Origin: Lepidurus packardi
Lineage: Eukaryota; Arthropoda; Branchiopoda; Notostraca; Triopsidae
DNA length: 64,000 nucleotides
Assembly: GCA_023053545.1 (NCBI GenBank)
Contig: JAKZAN010000002.1
Location: 9,420,790-9,484,789 of the forward strand
Reading direction: 5' to 3'
The notes under the pieces are model-generated. The model was not told the origin of the DNA. It was given only the letters and a program-made list of their open reading frames with translations, and ran no database searches. Below, piece by piece: positions 1-12,444 of this stretch (position 1 is the first letter of the stretch; each line of letters starts with the position of its first letter). Made by a program: the position numbers and the translations under genes.

Positions 1-93
1 AGGGAAATATGGGATATTGCCTTAATTATCCCAATATTTCCTATATTTTTAAAAACAAAGGACAACATATATATGTGAATTTTTAAAACTTAC

Positions 94-1970
94 GGCGTAT
101 CAGTCCATTCGACGATCTTGAGATTGTCCCATGTTCGCCAGGCAATGCCGGGTTCCGTAACGTCTTGCAAGAGCGGGAAGGGCAAGTATGTATGGACCCC
201 AGGCCCCGCCCACAAACCGTGAGATCCGTTGGCTGCATACGCCACGGGATGGGTTCCTTCAGCAACGCTGACTATAGGCGGGTATGTGGGACTCAAATCG
301 CGACGCCACTGACGTCGACGTTTAGGACCGGCACCCAATCTTTGTTGCTGAAATGAGGGAGAAGAACTTAGATTCGTTGTTGACAAAGGGAAGAGATGTA
401 GGCACAAGGTTTGTTACTTTTTGACGTAGTGTTTCTCCCTTGTAAAATTCAAACTGGAATGAGGATGCGTTCCATGCATAGTACGCACCGAAACTGTGCA
501 CTGACAAGTATAAGTCTATGGGCTCTCCATTCTGTAGAAAATTTAATCATAATTATGAAGCGAAACTCCAAGAATTGTCGCATTTTTAAATTTTCCCGTT
601 AATGGGATGTATTTTTATCGTTATATCACTAACTCGCTTCTAGATTCAAAATTTCAACCTCTAAGGAATTACTGCAAATTAAAGGTACTCAAATTCATGC
701 ATTTCTGACACTTCAAAGTGCTAAAATTGTGCAAATTGACCAAATTATATTATTATTTACTAAATCTATAAAATTGCACACCATTCGTAAAGGAGAGTAG
801 CTACTAAAAACAACTCAAAAGAAATAGTACCCAAATCTAATTTCTAGTGAGGCTTTCTTTTCGTTATGCGGCAACTAGTAATTAAACTATTAAAAAAAGA
901 ATATTATTTAAAAAAATAAGGTTTACATGACTTTGTAACGTCGCAGACGCCTTATCCATGATACCCCGACTTTGTTTACTGTTTTAAGCAAGGAAGTAAA
1001 CAGTAACCGTGGTAACCAGCGCCCAAAGCCACGCCATGACCCATCTTTGACGTCACGACCAAAAGTTTACCTGCCCATAACTCGTGAACGGTGAATCATA
1101 CTGTTTTCTTAAAAAAGAGCCTTTTTCTTTTTCCTAGAATAATGTAGATTAGGACCATCCATCAAGATAACAACATGTGATTTTGTTGGATACCTTTTAA
1201 GTATCCAGGAAAAATCTGACTTTTCCAAGATATTCTTCCAGAATTAGAAAGTGTATATTTTTAATTATTGTAAGAGTAATGTCAAGAGAGTTTAGCCTAA
1301 TTTTTTTTATGTTTAAAGTATTGCGAAACGTGTAACCTTACTTGAAAGCGCAAACTGGCATGTTCCCAATCGCCCACATGATTTCCGAACGAACCCCACG
1401 TGCCGATACAGTTACTGGCGTTACGGGGTGAGCCTGAGGCATTACTGCCACCACGTCCCCTTCGACTTCTTCGAATGCCCACGCAAACGTCCTTGCCCCT
1501 ATTGTAAGGGTAAAACGTGTGGTATGCCACATCGACGGTCTGATGAGCATCTTGGTACTCACGGACTAGTGCGTAAACAGGCACGGCCCCTGTTTCTACC
1601 CGTTGGCCCCAAAATATGGACGGGCCCAGACACGCCGGGCAAGCTATAAAAAGAAAATTGTTTTTTTCCTTGCTTGTTTTCATTGCCGTGATGCTTAAAT
1701 CCGTAAAAGATAGCAAACGGTTGTTACAAAGAACGAACCCAAAGACTCTCGTGTCTGTAAGTGCCAGTCGCGAGAAGGTTCGCCTCCGGCTAATGTACTC
1801 GGTATAGAGTAGGGCTGAAGCACGACCCCTTGGTTGTCTAATATGGAAACTCCGTCAAGGAAATAGTCCACACTGCTGGGGAAGAAAACTTCTTCCGAAT
1901 GCATCCATACTAACGGTGACCACGCCGAAACTAGTGAAGCGACTAGAAAAGATAGAAGGAACCGTATGAC
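94..1970 (-). CDS. Vps62/DUF946-like secreted protein, partial (3' exons lie beyond the window)
   Basis: Four exons are visible on the minus strand: about 1728-1970, 1342-1643, 418-531 and 94-347; the last ends at a GT donor, so the gene continues past position 1. The first exon encodes a hydrophobic leader (RFLLSFLVASLVSAW) then EEVFFPSSVDYFL. Exon 1342-1643 carries the family core VDVAYHTFYPYNRG and GNHVGDWEHASLRF; exon 418-531 reads LSVHSFGAYYAWN; exon 94-347 has HPVAYAANGSHGLWAGPG. This motif order is that of the Vps62/DUF946 family, known from fungi, plants and some invertebrates, with no firm biochemical role. Frames join cleanly between the last three exons. The 1728/1643 junction is not settled: the good GTAACA donor gives the wrong phase. 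The ATG is probably in a further upstream exon that I could not place. Confidence 0.72.
925..1195. repeat. Diverged dispersed repeat, copy 1 (copy 2 at 28915-29160)
   Basis: This stretch lies in an intron of the Vps62-like gene. It shares an ordered series of blocks with 28915-29160, for example TTTTAAGCAAGGAAGTAAAC against TTTTAAGCATGGAAATAAAC, and GACGTCACG in both at the same spacing. I see no coding potential and could not define termini. It is probably an old non-autonomous transposon. Confidence 0.5.
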
Positions 1971-4303
1971 CTAGACAATTAATTAATTAAATTGAATGAA
2001 ATGAGATGGTTAAATTCTAACTAAATGTCTAAATTCCAATTAAATAGTAAAAATATAAGTGGATACTTAAAGTCTAGTTAAAGGGTTGCCTCATCAAGAG
2101 ATTAGCGTTTTTGCAGAATTAATTTGCTAAGGAAATGGTTTATTGGTTGGCAATTACATTTACTTCAGTATTATAGCAGCACAGTACGAGCTTACAAAAC
2201 GGATACAAAAAGTGAAGTAATACTTGTGTGCTTATTTGAAAAGGAGAGCATGTGACGGATAGCAAGAAAAATGGGCTCAAATTGATTTAAATTGGGGTTT
2301 TTGGAACTTGATTGGGATTAATTAATTTGCCTTTATGTGTCTCGTACACATGCGGGGCCCCGTATCGCGCTACTGCTCTCTAAAAGTGCCATGATGCTGT
2401 TTTCTCTACAAATCGCACTCCAACTCATTGCACTTTTTCTTTGCCATAGAAAGTGAAAGTGGTTTCCAGTTGGGTTTTTGGAAGGGTCCTTGCTTAACTG
2501 CTAGAGTGAGATTTTAAATGCAGGCTAAAGCTAAAGGGACCGGTTTTCTTATGTGTATATACCTTTATACCTGCATTGGCTAAAGAGCAGTGGGGGAAAA
2601 AAAAACTTTCGCTTTCCTTTTTATGCATACATAACATCCTTTCCTCCTACCGTTTGTCAACGCTTGACCTTACCCTTGTTTCAATTCGTACCGGCCCAGG
2701 AAGTTCCGCTATTTCGTTAATTCGCACCGAGAAAGGCCGCGCAGTCGTTTTTTTTTCTGAGGGACTCATTTTTCTGCTTAAGCGTTTTCTTTCTCTGTTT
2801 CTTATTTAAGAAGGGTAGAGGTGAAGACTTGTGAGATTTCTTTGTTACGCAATGAAGAAAGCGAGCTTCTTTTGTGTATTAAAATAAACAAAAAAAAGTT
2901 GTGCTATGTACCTTGTGGCGATAATGCGTTGGCCCATGGGACGGAAAGGACAAAGACGCCCAAAAAGAGGAGGAGCAGATGCATGATCCGCACTCTGGGT
3001 ACACCAAGGGAGTGTTCGTGAGATGGTCCCTGTCGTGTACTTTTATAATGAACTTTTCACTAATACACACTCCACTACTAGCTTGTTTTGCACATCACAA
3101 AGGCTAGGAAACAACTCATGTGTGTTTGAAGACGACGGACTCTAAGTGACGTCCATGAGAATCCCAACACATGGTTTCAAATTCTTAGGAACTAATTGCT
3201 AATTTGAGGCAGTAAATCACACACACGTACACTTGAGCACTTGAGCAGAACAAAAGATGAAACACCTGCGTGTGTCAATTTAGAAAAGGTATTTGTTTTT
3301 CCTTTTTTATTGCTGAGCTTCATGGAGAACGTGCGCTACTTTTTTTCTACTTTTTTATTGTTTTTAATCAGATCGGTTTCAAAGAAAGGGTTGCGTTAGA
3401 GAAAAGAGTCCCGCGAACTCTCCGTCCGGGCTCTCCCGTGCCTGACGACTGATTTGGGATTGAAGGAAGGGAACTACTCTTGGTCCTAGCAAAGAGAAAA
3501 GAAAGTGCGCTGCAAGAATTACTGTAGTTTTGAACAGTGGGCTGGTACCGTGTAAGAAATCCGGCTGCTCCCAGTATCTCATTTTTAAACTCCGCCCTCT
3601 TTGGGGGTTTGCTAAGTATGTGGTGCTGCTGCGCAAGTATTGGGCTCACATTTCGTATAGAGGTCAAGGGTTCGGCCTTGCCGAACGCTCCAAGATAACA
3701 AGTTCAATCTAGCAATATAAAACATGGCGGAGTTTCTTGGACTCCTGCGGCTCATCATTTCGCTTTAAAATTGTATTTTAAGGGAATTTTCGAAAATGGA
3801 AATTCTTATTAATGTAAAGGGGCATGAGAATCAAAACTTGGGCACCGAGTTGTATTTTTGGTGGTGTTATGTGTATGTGCAACAAGGAAAAAGTATGACA
3901 TGTTAAAAAGGGTTCTATAAGGAAAACTTGTATATGTTCACTTTCGCTTTCTTGTTGGGAGTTGAAACGTTCCAAATGGGGAAGCTATTGGCCAAAAACG
4001 AAGGAAAAAAGAAAGAGAAGTTGCGACGACCGGAAGGTGTGAAAGGGGTAACTAAATGGGTGAAGTAGAGAGAGAAATCCCTCCCGCTTTTATTGCCAAG
4101 TCCAGAGGAAAGCAAAAGTGTTAGAAAGTTGGGGTTCGGGCATATGGAATGCGTAGAAGCGTGAGTAAGCACAAAAGCTGAGCAGCGTATTTTTCACAAA
4201 AAAGATTCTGGAGAGTTCTTTTGATTTTTTGTAAAGGAGGGAATGATTCATTAATTCTAATCTTTTTAAAAAATTTCTTTTCATACTTTCATTTTCGATA
4301 AAG
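1971..4303. other. Stretch without a recognised gene
   Basis: No frame here gives a convincing protein. The upstream exons expected for the PANK4-like gene that starts at 4304 were looked for on the plus strand and not found. The first exon of the Vps62-like gene should lie near the left side. Confidence 0.5.
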
Positions 4304-5349
4304 GTGCTTCTTTGTGCGAATGCTGAGCCGGCTTTAAACGACGTGACGGCATCGGAGTTGGAAGTGTTGTTGCAACAAACAGAGTTGGAAGAAGCGTGGC
4401 CAGGGTTTGCCCATGTGCGACAAGAGGGGCGTGTCCTTGTGGTCAACTCAGGTCAAGCATCGCCTTGTTTGGATCTCGGGTAAGCGTAGACACTTCGTTA
4501 GCCGATGTTTCCGATTTTGACAAGGCCACAGTGTGGGAAGACGAAGTTTTGTCCTTCACCCAAAGGGAAATTGGGCCGCCCTACTTACAAAAAATCTTTC
4601 TTTCTTTTACCCAGACGCATCAGTTCGTGCTTAGCGGAGGCCTTAACAGAGCATCAGGTGGATCTGATCGTACTAGAAGGGATGGGAAGGGCAATTCATA
4701 CCAACTTAAACGCCCAGTTCACTTGTGATGCCTTGAAAGTAAGATTTTAGACTTGGCGAAAACATTACCATTATTACCTTGACGTGCTCAAGGTTATAGA
4801 CCTGCGGTTTGTTGTTCCTACCTGTCAAGTGCCACCTTTAAAGGGAGATAGTTTCAGATATTTCTAATTTATTCCAAGTTACTTATTCCTCTTAATGTTT
4901 TTAAATACTTCTGGTCATCTGTTAAGGTTTTTAGTTAATATTCTTGTTAATTATTTTCATTATTTGAAAGTATTTCAAATATTATCTTATTTATTTTTAT
5001 GATGGTTTCGATTATCTGAGAATTTCTAAGATTTTCTGTTAAATCATTTGTTATGCCTCAATTGTCTAAATAGTTCTAAGATGTATAGTCATTAGTTTGA
5101 ATTAATATGAATTGGTATTTATTATGTATAATTTGTACTTTACTATATATAATTTGTAATTTATAATAACTTGTTATATATAAATATTCTAATTGTTATT
5201 TCTTTCGAAATTTTCTTTCCTGCTTTTAGGTAGCTGTAATTAAAAACAGATGGTTAGCAAGGCGATTAGGAGGAGCTGAAGGAGAGACTTGTTTCCCAGT
5301 GGTTTGTCGGTTTGAACCCGCTCCGAAAACCCTTTTACCTTCACTTTGA
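4304..5349 (+). CDS. PANK4-like C-terminal (DUF89 phosphatase) fragment, probably truncated gene
   Basis: Three exons, 4304-4479, 4614-4738 and 5230-5349, splice in frame into about 140 residues ending in TGA. The text matches the C-terminal end of pantothenate kinase 4: LLCANAEPALNDVT, then SGQASPCLDLG, VDLIVLEGMGRAIHTN, VAVIKNRWLARRLGG. In PANK4 this belongs to the DUF89 metal-dependent phosphatase half, a damage-control enzyme acting on phosphopantetheine-type metabolites. All splice sites are canonical (GTAAGC, GTAAGA donors; CAG and TAG acceptors) and there are no stops. However, the kinase-like half and the N-terminal part of DUF89 are not seen in the 2.3 kb upstream, where the opposite-strand neighbour already begins. 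Full-length PANK4 is about 770 residues. Either this is a relic or duplicate, or the 5' exons were missed. Confidence 0.7.
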
Positions 5350-5930
5350 TGCCGAGAAAACTCGTATTTGCCTCTTTTCAGCCTATTGTGATAACAAGGA
5401 GCCACGCAAGTGCATATAGTGAAAATTACTATACAATTGTTACTTCGGGAAGTTCTATTTAAACTTGATTGACCTTAGAAAGGGAAAGTAAACGGATATT
5501 CTCCTCATTTACATGAGTTTTGGAAGGGCAATTTTATTTTACAAAGAAAAGGAAACGGGCATGTTTCCGTTTTGTAGTAAAACATAGTTTAAAAATCTGT
5601 TTTCATTTGAGCGTTTTTAAAAAATAGGCCTCGAGGTTCAGTCACGTGTTAGAAAGAAACGTTTGACACCTTTTGTTTGTTAAGCCGGTGGCGAAGATTA
5701 GTATACAAGTCTTTTATTCGGGTGCCAGCGTATTTATCATGGTCAAATTAATTCAGGAGAGGAGAAATGGAAATTTATTTACGCCTATTCACATCAGACA
5801 ATGAGACAAGCACTTTTACATACAACTAAATTTGCACTATGGTAAAACGCTTGACTGGAATGTCTTGAAACTTGTATACAGAGACATTTAACGCGAAATT
5901 AATCCAAACAAAACAGTCGTAAGTTTTTCG
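5350..5930. other. Convergent intergenic spacer
   Basis: This is AT-rich 3'-flanking sequence between the PANK4-like fragment and ATP6AP2. No gene or repeat was recognised. Confidence 0.5.
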
Positions 5931-7289
5931 TTAGTTATCCTTTTTCAGGCCGCGTTGTGTGGTCATGCGGTAGATAATCGAGTCTCGTCCGGGATCCATA
6001 CTGCAGATGAACACTAAAAAGAAATTCATTATCAGTTAATGGGATGAAAGAATCAGTCAGACAATATCTACCTGAAATGGCAATTAGAGACGCAAAGATG
6101 ATCACGTTTGACCATAAAAGGATGTTGAAAATCACGGCGTAATCTTGTCCGTATTGTTTGGAAACGTTGAGTTTCTTATAATCAGTAGAATTCGAGCTTT
6201 CTCCTTCGAATGCTTGCAAGCTGCGGACGCGACGCACATGTGATTCGTCATTGGTGATCACAGCCAAGATAAATCGGTCGCCAAAGATCTTCTCCAAGGA
6301 AGGCAATACCCCTTGCTCAACAGCACTGCGGACCAACTTCTGGGCTTCCACAACCGCTTCAGACTTGGGACCATACATATTAGTCAAGTCTTGGATGCCT
6401 TTAATTCGGAACCACAACATCGAACCTTGTGGACCAGGCCCATAAGTTGCCATCTTAACAACAAAAATAATTATTAAAAATAAAACAAAATTGTAAACGT
6501 AATCGTACTTTCTCAAGGACACCCTTGAGGAGCTGGATCTCGCGTAAGAAGCTAACATCACCAGGTCTGTTGAGGTTCAGTTTATCGCCATCATAAGAAA
6601 GCTTTACTGAAACATCTTCCAAAAATTGGGGGTATTCTGTCAACTAGCAAATAAGCACATAACCTGTAAATCCTATACGAAACTGGGCTTAGAATTTGTC
6701 TACCAATGTGTCACTCGAGTCCAAATCCATGCTGACTAAGAGTCCGTTGCCAGTTAAGTCTCTTTCTTGTGTACGGGCCATTACAGAATCCCGAACGCGT
6801 TTCAAATCGGTGTTAACTTTCAAAGGATATTGATGACCGCTGACTTTCATGGTGCTAATACCATCGACAGTGATCACGACAATTGCTTTGGGATAATGGA
6901 AAGGGTTCGCAACAGATATGCCATTCCATCGGACTCCCTGCAGGGGAAAAAACATTTAATAATTGTGGTTGCGAAGGTAACGCAACTAAGGAAAATTACT
7001 TTGTGGACTGTGAAACCCATGCAAGCCGAGAGGATGTCTGGTAAGTCGCTGGCTTTCAGTCCATCATTTCCTGAGAATTTGACGGCCTGGGGACTGTGAA
7101 CTATGGAAAGTTCTCCAGCAGAATATACTGAAACCCCAGAGGGGGGAAATACATACTTTTAGATAAGTTTTAGACCATTTAACAAGCATAAATTCGTCTT
7201 TAGTGATTCAATAGCTCGTGCTTACCTAGCTGGAAGATACAGCAGGTTACAAAAACTGCGGTAATTTTCTGTAAAGCCGAGTTACGCAT
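5931..7289 (-). CDS. ATP6AP2: ATP6AP2 / (pro)renin receptor, V-ATPase accessory subunit
   Basis: Six exons: 7226-7289, 7000-7127, 6704-6937, 6509-6643, 6072-6453 and 5931-6013; summed they make 1,026 nt or 341 residues, close to the ~350 of animal ATP6AP2. The start ATG opens a signal peptide (ITAVFVTCCIFQL). The luminal domain follows (SAGELSIVHSPQAVKF; FHYPKAIVVITVDG). A minimal furin-type site RRVR lies at residues 261-264, where homologues are cleaved. One membrane segment spans about residues 292-317, followed by the family's short tail MDPGRDSIIYRM. The tail ends KKDN, a di-lysine endomembrane retrieval signal. The last exon only reads in frame from the TAG acceptor at 6014-6016, not from the closer CAG. 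The family assists V-ATPase assembly and Wnt receptor signalling in endolysosomal membranes. Confidence 0.95.
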
Positions 7290-8016
7290 GTTTTCGTCTG
7301 TTCAATAATCTCGTTTTTTTTACACTTTTGTTTATACGGCTTCAATCACCTGATTCTTATGAATCACATGATTCAGTTGCCAGATAGCAGTATTTATTAT
7401 TCCACAATTTTTGTTGGTTTAAGTAGGTTTCTTAAATAACTTTTAACATTAAATAGAATGTATAAAGTTAGTGACCACCAATAAAAATATTTTGTCTAAC
7501 TATTATTTCATAACTGACAACTTTGCATATAAGTAATAGGCGAACGCCGCCTTAGGGATGTCTGGCAGATGCGGTGTGTTTTCTCGTTTCTTTAGGCTAT
7601 TTTCAGCAAAATACTAGCTATGGATTAAGGTATTTCAGTACATGGTAAGTCTTGTTTCTTTCCTTATTCTTATCAATTTGTAAGATAAAAGTTGTGAAGT
7701 GCTATAGGACGAATTTTCGTTGTAGACATGCTCGCGCTTGTTTTGTTCCGCTTATCCAAAAGAAATATAAACTTATTTTGCGTGGCTTCTATATATTAAG
7801 AAATGTCTTATCTTTTGTATTTATAGGCTTTCTTTAGTCTTCGGCTTAGAGATCCTGGGAACTTATTACTCATTAACCTAGTCTGAGACTCATCGAGAAT
7901 TTGGTTCTTCTTCTTGGGGTGGTTCCTGTGTTATCCAAGGGGTGTGGGTGCAAGGCAAATAAATACTTGCACTTTTTCAAGAAGGGTGCGCATTTCTTAT
8001 GGTTTTTTGAAACAAT
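7290..8016. other. Divergent promoter region of ATP6AP2 and Nck
   Basis: This 727-bp spacer separates the two divergent start codons. It must hold both 5' leaders and promoters, but no specific element stands out. Confidence 0.45.
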
Positions 8017-9849
8017 ATGTCCAGTTTGAAAATGGGTAACTTTTCAACCAAAGCAATTTGTTAAGTATTGGTTTACCCATTCTTTTTGATTAGGCAAATC
8101 AGGCGAAGAATGCTATGTTGTGGCCAAGTATGACTATATAGCTCAAGGCCCTCAAGAGTTAGGACTACGAAAGCATGAAAGATTGTTAGTTTTGGATGAT
8201 TCGAAGCATTGGTGGCGCGTTCAAAACAGTCGCGGCCAAGCTGGTTTTGTCCCATCAAATTATGTTAAACGTGAAAAACCTTCCATATTTGACAGGTACG
8301 AACGCAGACAATTCCTTTGTACACAATGCTAATCGGTTTTTATAAATAGCATTAAGAAAAAAGTGAAGAAAGGTTCGAGCTTTACGAGCAAAACCCTCCC
8401 CAACTCTGGCTCTCCCGAATTGGAATCTCCCCTTAGTTCACGAAGAGAGCCAGCTCAGCCCTTACCTCAGTTACCTCCTGCTCAACCTGTCGCAGAAGGT
8501 CAAGGCTTGGGATACGCTTTAGTTCGTTATAACTATCAAGCCCAGCAATTGGATGAACTGTCCCTCAACAAAGGGACTCGCGTGATGATCCTCGAAAAAA
8601 GCAACGATGGATGGTGGAGAGGCCAGTACAATGGACAAGTAACTTTAACAACTAATAATTTGTTATCTTTAAACTTAAACATCAAAATTCATTCCTAGGT
8701 TGGCTGGTTTCCCTCCAATTACACAATGCAAGAATCCGAGGCTGTTTTTAACGCTGGACCTCCTTCCTTATCCGATATGGGAGCAATGGGTGGCGAGGAT
8801 GCCTCACATATGTACGCTCCCGCAGAGAACGTGCTGGACGTTGTAGTTGCCCTGTATCCTTTTGCAGCCCAAAACCAAGAAGAACTCAGTTTCCAGAAAG
8901 GGGAAAGGTTGGAGATCTTGGATCGGCCTCCTGCTGACCCGGATTGGTACCGTGCAAGAAACGCAATGGGTCACATTGGTTTGGTCCCCAAGAACTACTT
9001 ACAGGTAAGAAATGTACTTGCTTCATGTTTTATTTTATTTAAATTATATTGAAATTTTGTATTGATTGTCATAGGAGATTAGCGACTTTTTGACGGAACC
9101 TTTCCGCAGTCGAGGCATTAGTCAAAGTGGCCAGCACATGCTGCCTGGGCCATTAAGGGATGGACCTATGGATCGCTCTATGCCTGCACCTGCTGGATTA
9201 CCACCGAATAACACCAGTCATCCTACAGACCCTTCATTGCTTCGCAGTTTGGATTCCCTTAGCTTAGAACAACATCCCAAAATGGCTAGTGCAGACTATT
9301 CTCACTTGCAAGGAAAGTTGTGGTTTTATGGCAACATTACTCGAGCAGATTGTGACAACTTATTGAACCAGCACGGACAAGACGGGGATTTCCTCGTGCG
9401 GATCAGTGAAACCAATGTAAGCGTTTCGCGCCTTTGTATTTACGGACTCAGCGCCCCATTAACCTCCCACGGTTGTCTTACCTGAAAAGCTAACGTTTTT
9501 CTTTTACTTTTCTTTCTAGGTTGGCGCCTATTCAGTTTCGTTGAAGGCGCCAGGTCGCAATAAACATTTCAAGGTTTACGTGGAAGGAGCATTATACTGC
9601 ATAGGACAACGCCGTTTCCATTCCATGGACCAACTAGTAGACCATTACCAAAGGTCGCCGATCTTCACCAGCGAGAAAGGAGAAAAGTTGTATTTGATTC
9701 GGCCTTTACCTCGACCTCTAACCATGACTGGCGGAGGCGTGGTCTGGAATCCAGCTCCCTTGAATTCCATGCCAATGGCCAACCGACCAGCGCCTCCGTT
9801 GCAACAATCTATTGTTCGTATGCCGCAACCGTTGGGAGGTCAGAGTTGA
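8017..9849 (+). CDS. dock: Nck/Dreadlocks SH3-SH3-SH3-SH2 adaptor
   Basis: Six exons: 8017-8035, 8094-8295, 8350-8638, 8699-9004, 9075-9416 and 9520-9849 (1,488 nt, 495 residues). Three SH3 domains are plain: about residues 12-67 ([23 protein letters not shown]), 129-179 ([23 protein letters not shown]) and 215-271 ([24 protein letters not shown]). The SH2 domain runs from about 354 ([15 protein letters not shown]) with the phosphotyrosine-binding [10 protein letters not shown] proline-rich linker separates SH3-1 and SH3-2. This is the exact Nck/dock architecture: a cytoplasmic adaptor linking tyrosine-phosphorylated receptors to WASP/PAK actin regulators. The 19-nt first coding exon (MSSLKM) was chosen because its phase fits; an alternative first exon is possible. 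Confidence 0.96.
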
Positions 9850-9963
9850 ATTTGCCAACATTTAAGCGTTGGGTGAAAACGAAAGCGGGAGAGGCAGCTG
9901 AGCTTTTTAGCCAGGTTATCATTATTTGTTTCTGAAACTTTTGTTTTTTTCATTACTCATTAA

Positions 9964-9969
9964 AATAAA
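9964..9969 (+). promoter_or_regulatory. Polyadenylation signal of Nck/dock
   Basis: AATAAA occurs 115 bases after the stop codon and is followed by T/GT-rich sequence. It is the first such hexamer downstream of the gene. Confidence 0.5.
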
Positions 9970-10159
9970 CATCCCTGTTTAGTGTATTTTTGCTTGCGTG
10001 CTCATCTAGTCGTTATTGTTTGATTTGTACGGTTCTCCTTTCTGGTTAGTACCCCTTAAACAAATCCTCGGTTATTATTGTTCTGCCGTGTTTCTCACAA
10101 CGCGGCAGTACTTACCCCTTTTGCTGTGCTGAAAAGCGAAAAATGCAGTTTTGTCTTTT

Positions 10160-10189
10160 TATTATTATTATTATTATTATTATCATTAT
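10160..10189 (+). repeat. ATT trinucleotide microsatellite
   Basis: About nine ATT units in a row, interrupted once near the right end by ATC. Confidence 0.9.
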
Positions 10190-11189
10190 GGGGCTAACGA
10201 TAAAACGAAATGACCGTGTAGATTGTTTTGGCAGCGTACATTTTTAGCAAACAATTTAACGTAGCTGTTTTAAGTCGGCGAAGACTTTAGAATAACTGGT
10301 TGGCCTTCTATTAGAATCTTCATTAGGCGAACACTACTTATCACCTTCGGAATAATTTTTTAAGTAAGGATTTAAAGCTTTCTGTGTGCTTGAGACCAAA
10401 GTGTTCTGTGCACTATAAGACAGTGTTGAAAATAGTTTTCGGTAATTTTTTTTCCCTTTTCCATCCTTTGACGCAGTTTTATTGTATCATTAAACAACAA
10501 TTGTACGAAACTTGTATCGTTTAATCAAGCGTGTTAGCATAAGACCGATTTATTTCTGGTCGGATAACCAACCCTTTTATGTGAAATTACGATATCTTCG
10601 TTGATTACTCTTGAATATACCCATGTACTACTCCAACAAGTCAAGACAAGTATTGAGTTTTGGAATGCGTCCCAAGAAAGGTAAGTATTTCCAGTTCAAT
10701 TATGTAGGTGAACCTGCTTTTAATATTGTATTGAACAATCTTAAAGAAATTAGATTGAAAGTAAAGAAAATACAATTTGATTATATTTTGAAAAATGTTA
10801 TTAGTATTGTGCTTTGAGAGAACTTCCGTAGTACCGAACCTCATATTATGCTCATATTCCTAAATACTGCCGGTACAGGTGGTTCTCTTGGAAACAAGAA
10901 TCATTGGAATATATTCCGCTAACTTCTTTTGTTTTATGAACTTGGCAATTACAGGGTTATAAAGCAGTCGATTAATTGGCAAATAAAACAGTGGGTTAAT
11001 GTTTAAACGTGAGTTTGAAAATGTCAAAAAAAAAAATTCATTAAAAAAAAAGTACTGATCTGTTTGCTTTTAAATGAATGTGAAATGCATCATAAGTTCG
11101 CAGTTCACATTTTATCCACAACCTGAAATAAACAGTACTACCCAGGGGATGTGGCTCGCCCAAAAACAGTTCTATCAACACATACCGAA

Positions 11190-12444
11190 ATGATTCTTTT
11201 GGATATTAATAATAAGATCGTAGAAGACACGTTAACGGTTAAAATAAAAAATGCTTTAGCTGGGTAAGTGCTCATAATTTTTTAAAAAAATTATTGAGAA
11301 CTAATGGAATTGGGTTCGCTAGAAACAAGGCTGAATCGGTCAACGTCACCGTAGCAGATTTTGATGGGGTATTGTTTCACATATCGAACCCTGATAATGA
11401 CAAAAGCAAAGTTCGGGTAAAATTTTCTATCATATGTGACTGAAGAATTTTTATCTAACTTCATAATTCTTTCAATATAGGTGAGCATTTCGCTCAAGTT
11501 TTTCAAGGAATTGCAAGAACATGGAGCCGATGAGTTGTTAAAGCGTGAATATGGTTCCTTGCTTTCCGCTGCTGAAGAAAGCTATGATGTTTCAGTTGTG
11601 CTTAATTTGGAAGCGATTCCAGAGAACTGGGAGGAAGTTGTAAAGAAAGTTGGACTTTTGAAGCGGAATTGCTTCGCCTCTGTCTTTGAAAAGTACTTCG
11701 AATTCCAGGAAAAAGGCGAAGAAGGCCAGAAACGTGCCGTTATTCATTACCGGGATGAAGAAACCCTGTAAGTTATCTTCCTGTTTAGCTTTGTGGGTCT
11801 ACGAGCGTTACATTTACTGGCATTATTTGGTGTTTACAACCTTGGGCATTAAATTAGGTACGTGGAAGCCAAACCTGATCGGGTCACCGTCGTGTTTAGT
11901 ACAGTTTTCCGCGACGAAGATGATGTGGTATTAGGGAAAGTCTTTTTACAAGAATTGCGTGAAGGACGCCGAGCTTCACACACTGCCCCGCAAGTGCTTT
12001 TCTCTCATCGGGAGCCGCCCTTAGAGCTTAGTAATACCGACGCCAAAGTTGGGGATAACATGGGCTATATCACATTTGGTAAGGAAAAGATACGTTATCT
12101 CTTCCACTTTTCCCTTTCCGTTTCACTAATCTTTAATGTTTTATCTTTTTTTAGTGTTGTTTCCAAGACATACCAACAAAGCCACGCGAGACAACACAAT
12201 TAACTTGATTCATTTGTTCAGGGATTATCTGCATTACCACATCAAGTGCTCCAAGGCTTATATCCATTCCCGGATGAGAGCCAAAACCTCAGATTTCCTG
12301 AAAGTCTTGAACCGCGCCCGACCGGAACCCAAGAACGTTGAGAAGAAGACCATTACGTAAGTTTCACTTCCTTTTCTGTGTTGTGATAGCATATTTTCTA
12401 ATATTATTGTTTGTAGGGGCCGTACGTTTATTCGCACACCTTAA
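11190..12444 (+). CDS. ARPC2: Arp2/3 complex subunit 2 (p34-Arc)
   Basis: Six exons: 11190-11263, 11323-11416, 11481-11767, 11858-12078, 12155-12356 and 12417-12444 (906 nt, 301 residues; animal ARPC2 is about 300). The start [15 protein letters not shown] is the conserved family N-terminus. Further hallmarks are [80 protein letters not shown] and [18 protein letters not shown], in the expected order. The product is a core subunit of the actin-nucleating Arp2/3 complex and forms, with ARPC4, the surface that contacts the mother filament. It lies next to the Nck gene, whose product also feeds into Arp2/3 activation, though I read that as chance. Confidence 0.97.

Larger units (their letters stand above)
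9850..11189. other. Nck 3' region and ARPC2 upstream region
   Basis: Apart from the Nck 3' UTR and a short ATT microsatellite, no gene was recognised. A short open frame near 10611-10817 has the composition of AT-rich noncoding DNA. Confidence 0.5.

Noticed and set aside
4090-4446. 118-codon minus-strand frame
   Set aside because: It is the shadow of PANK4-like exon 1, whose plus-strand reading has clear homology.
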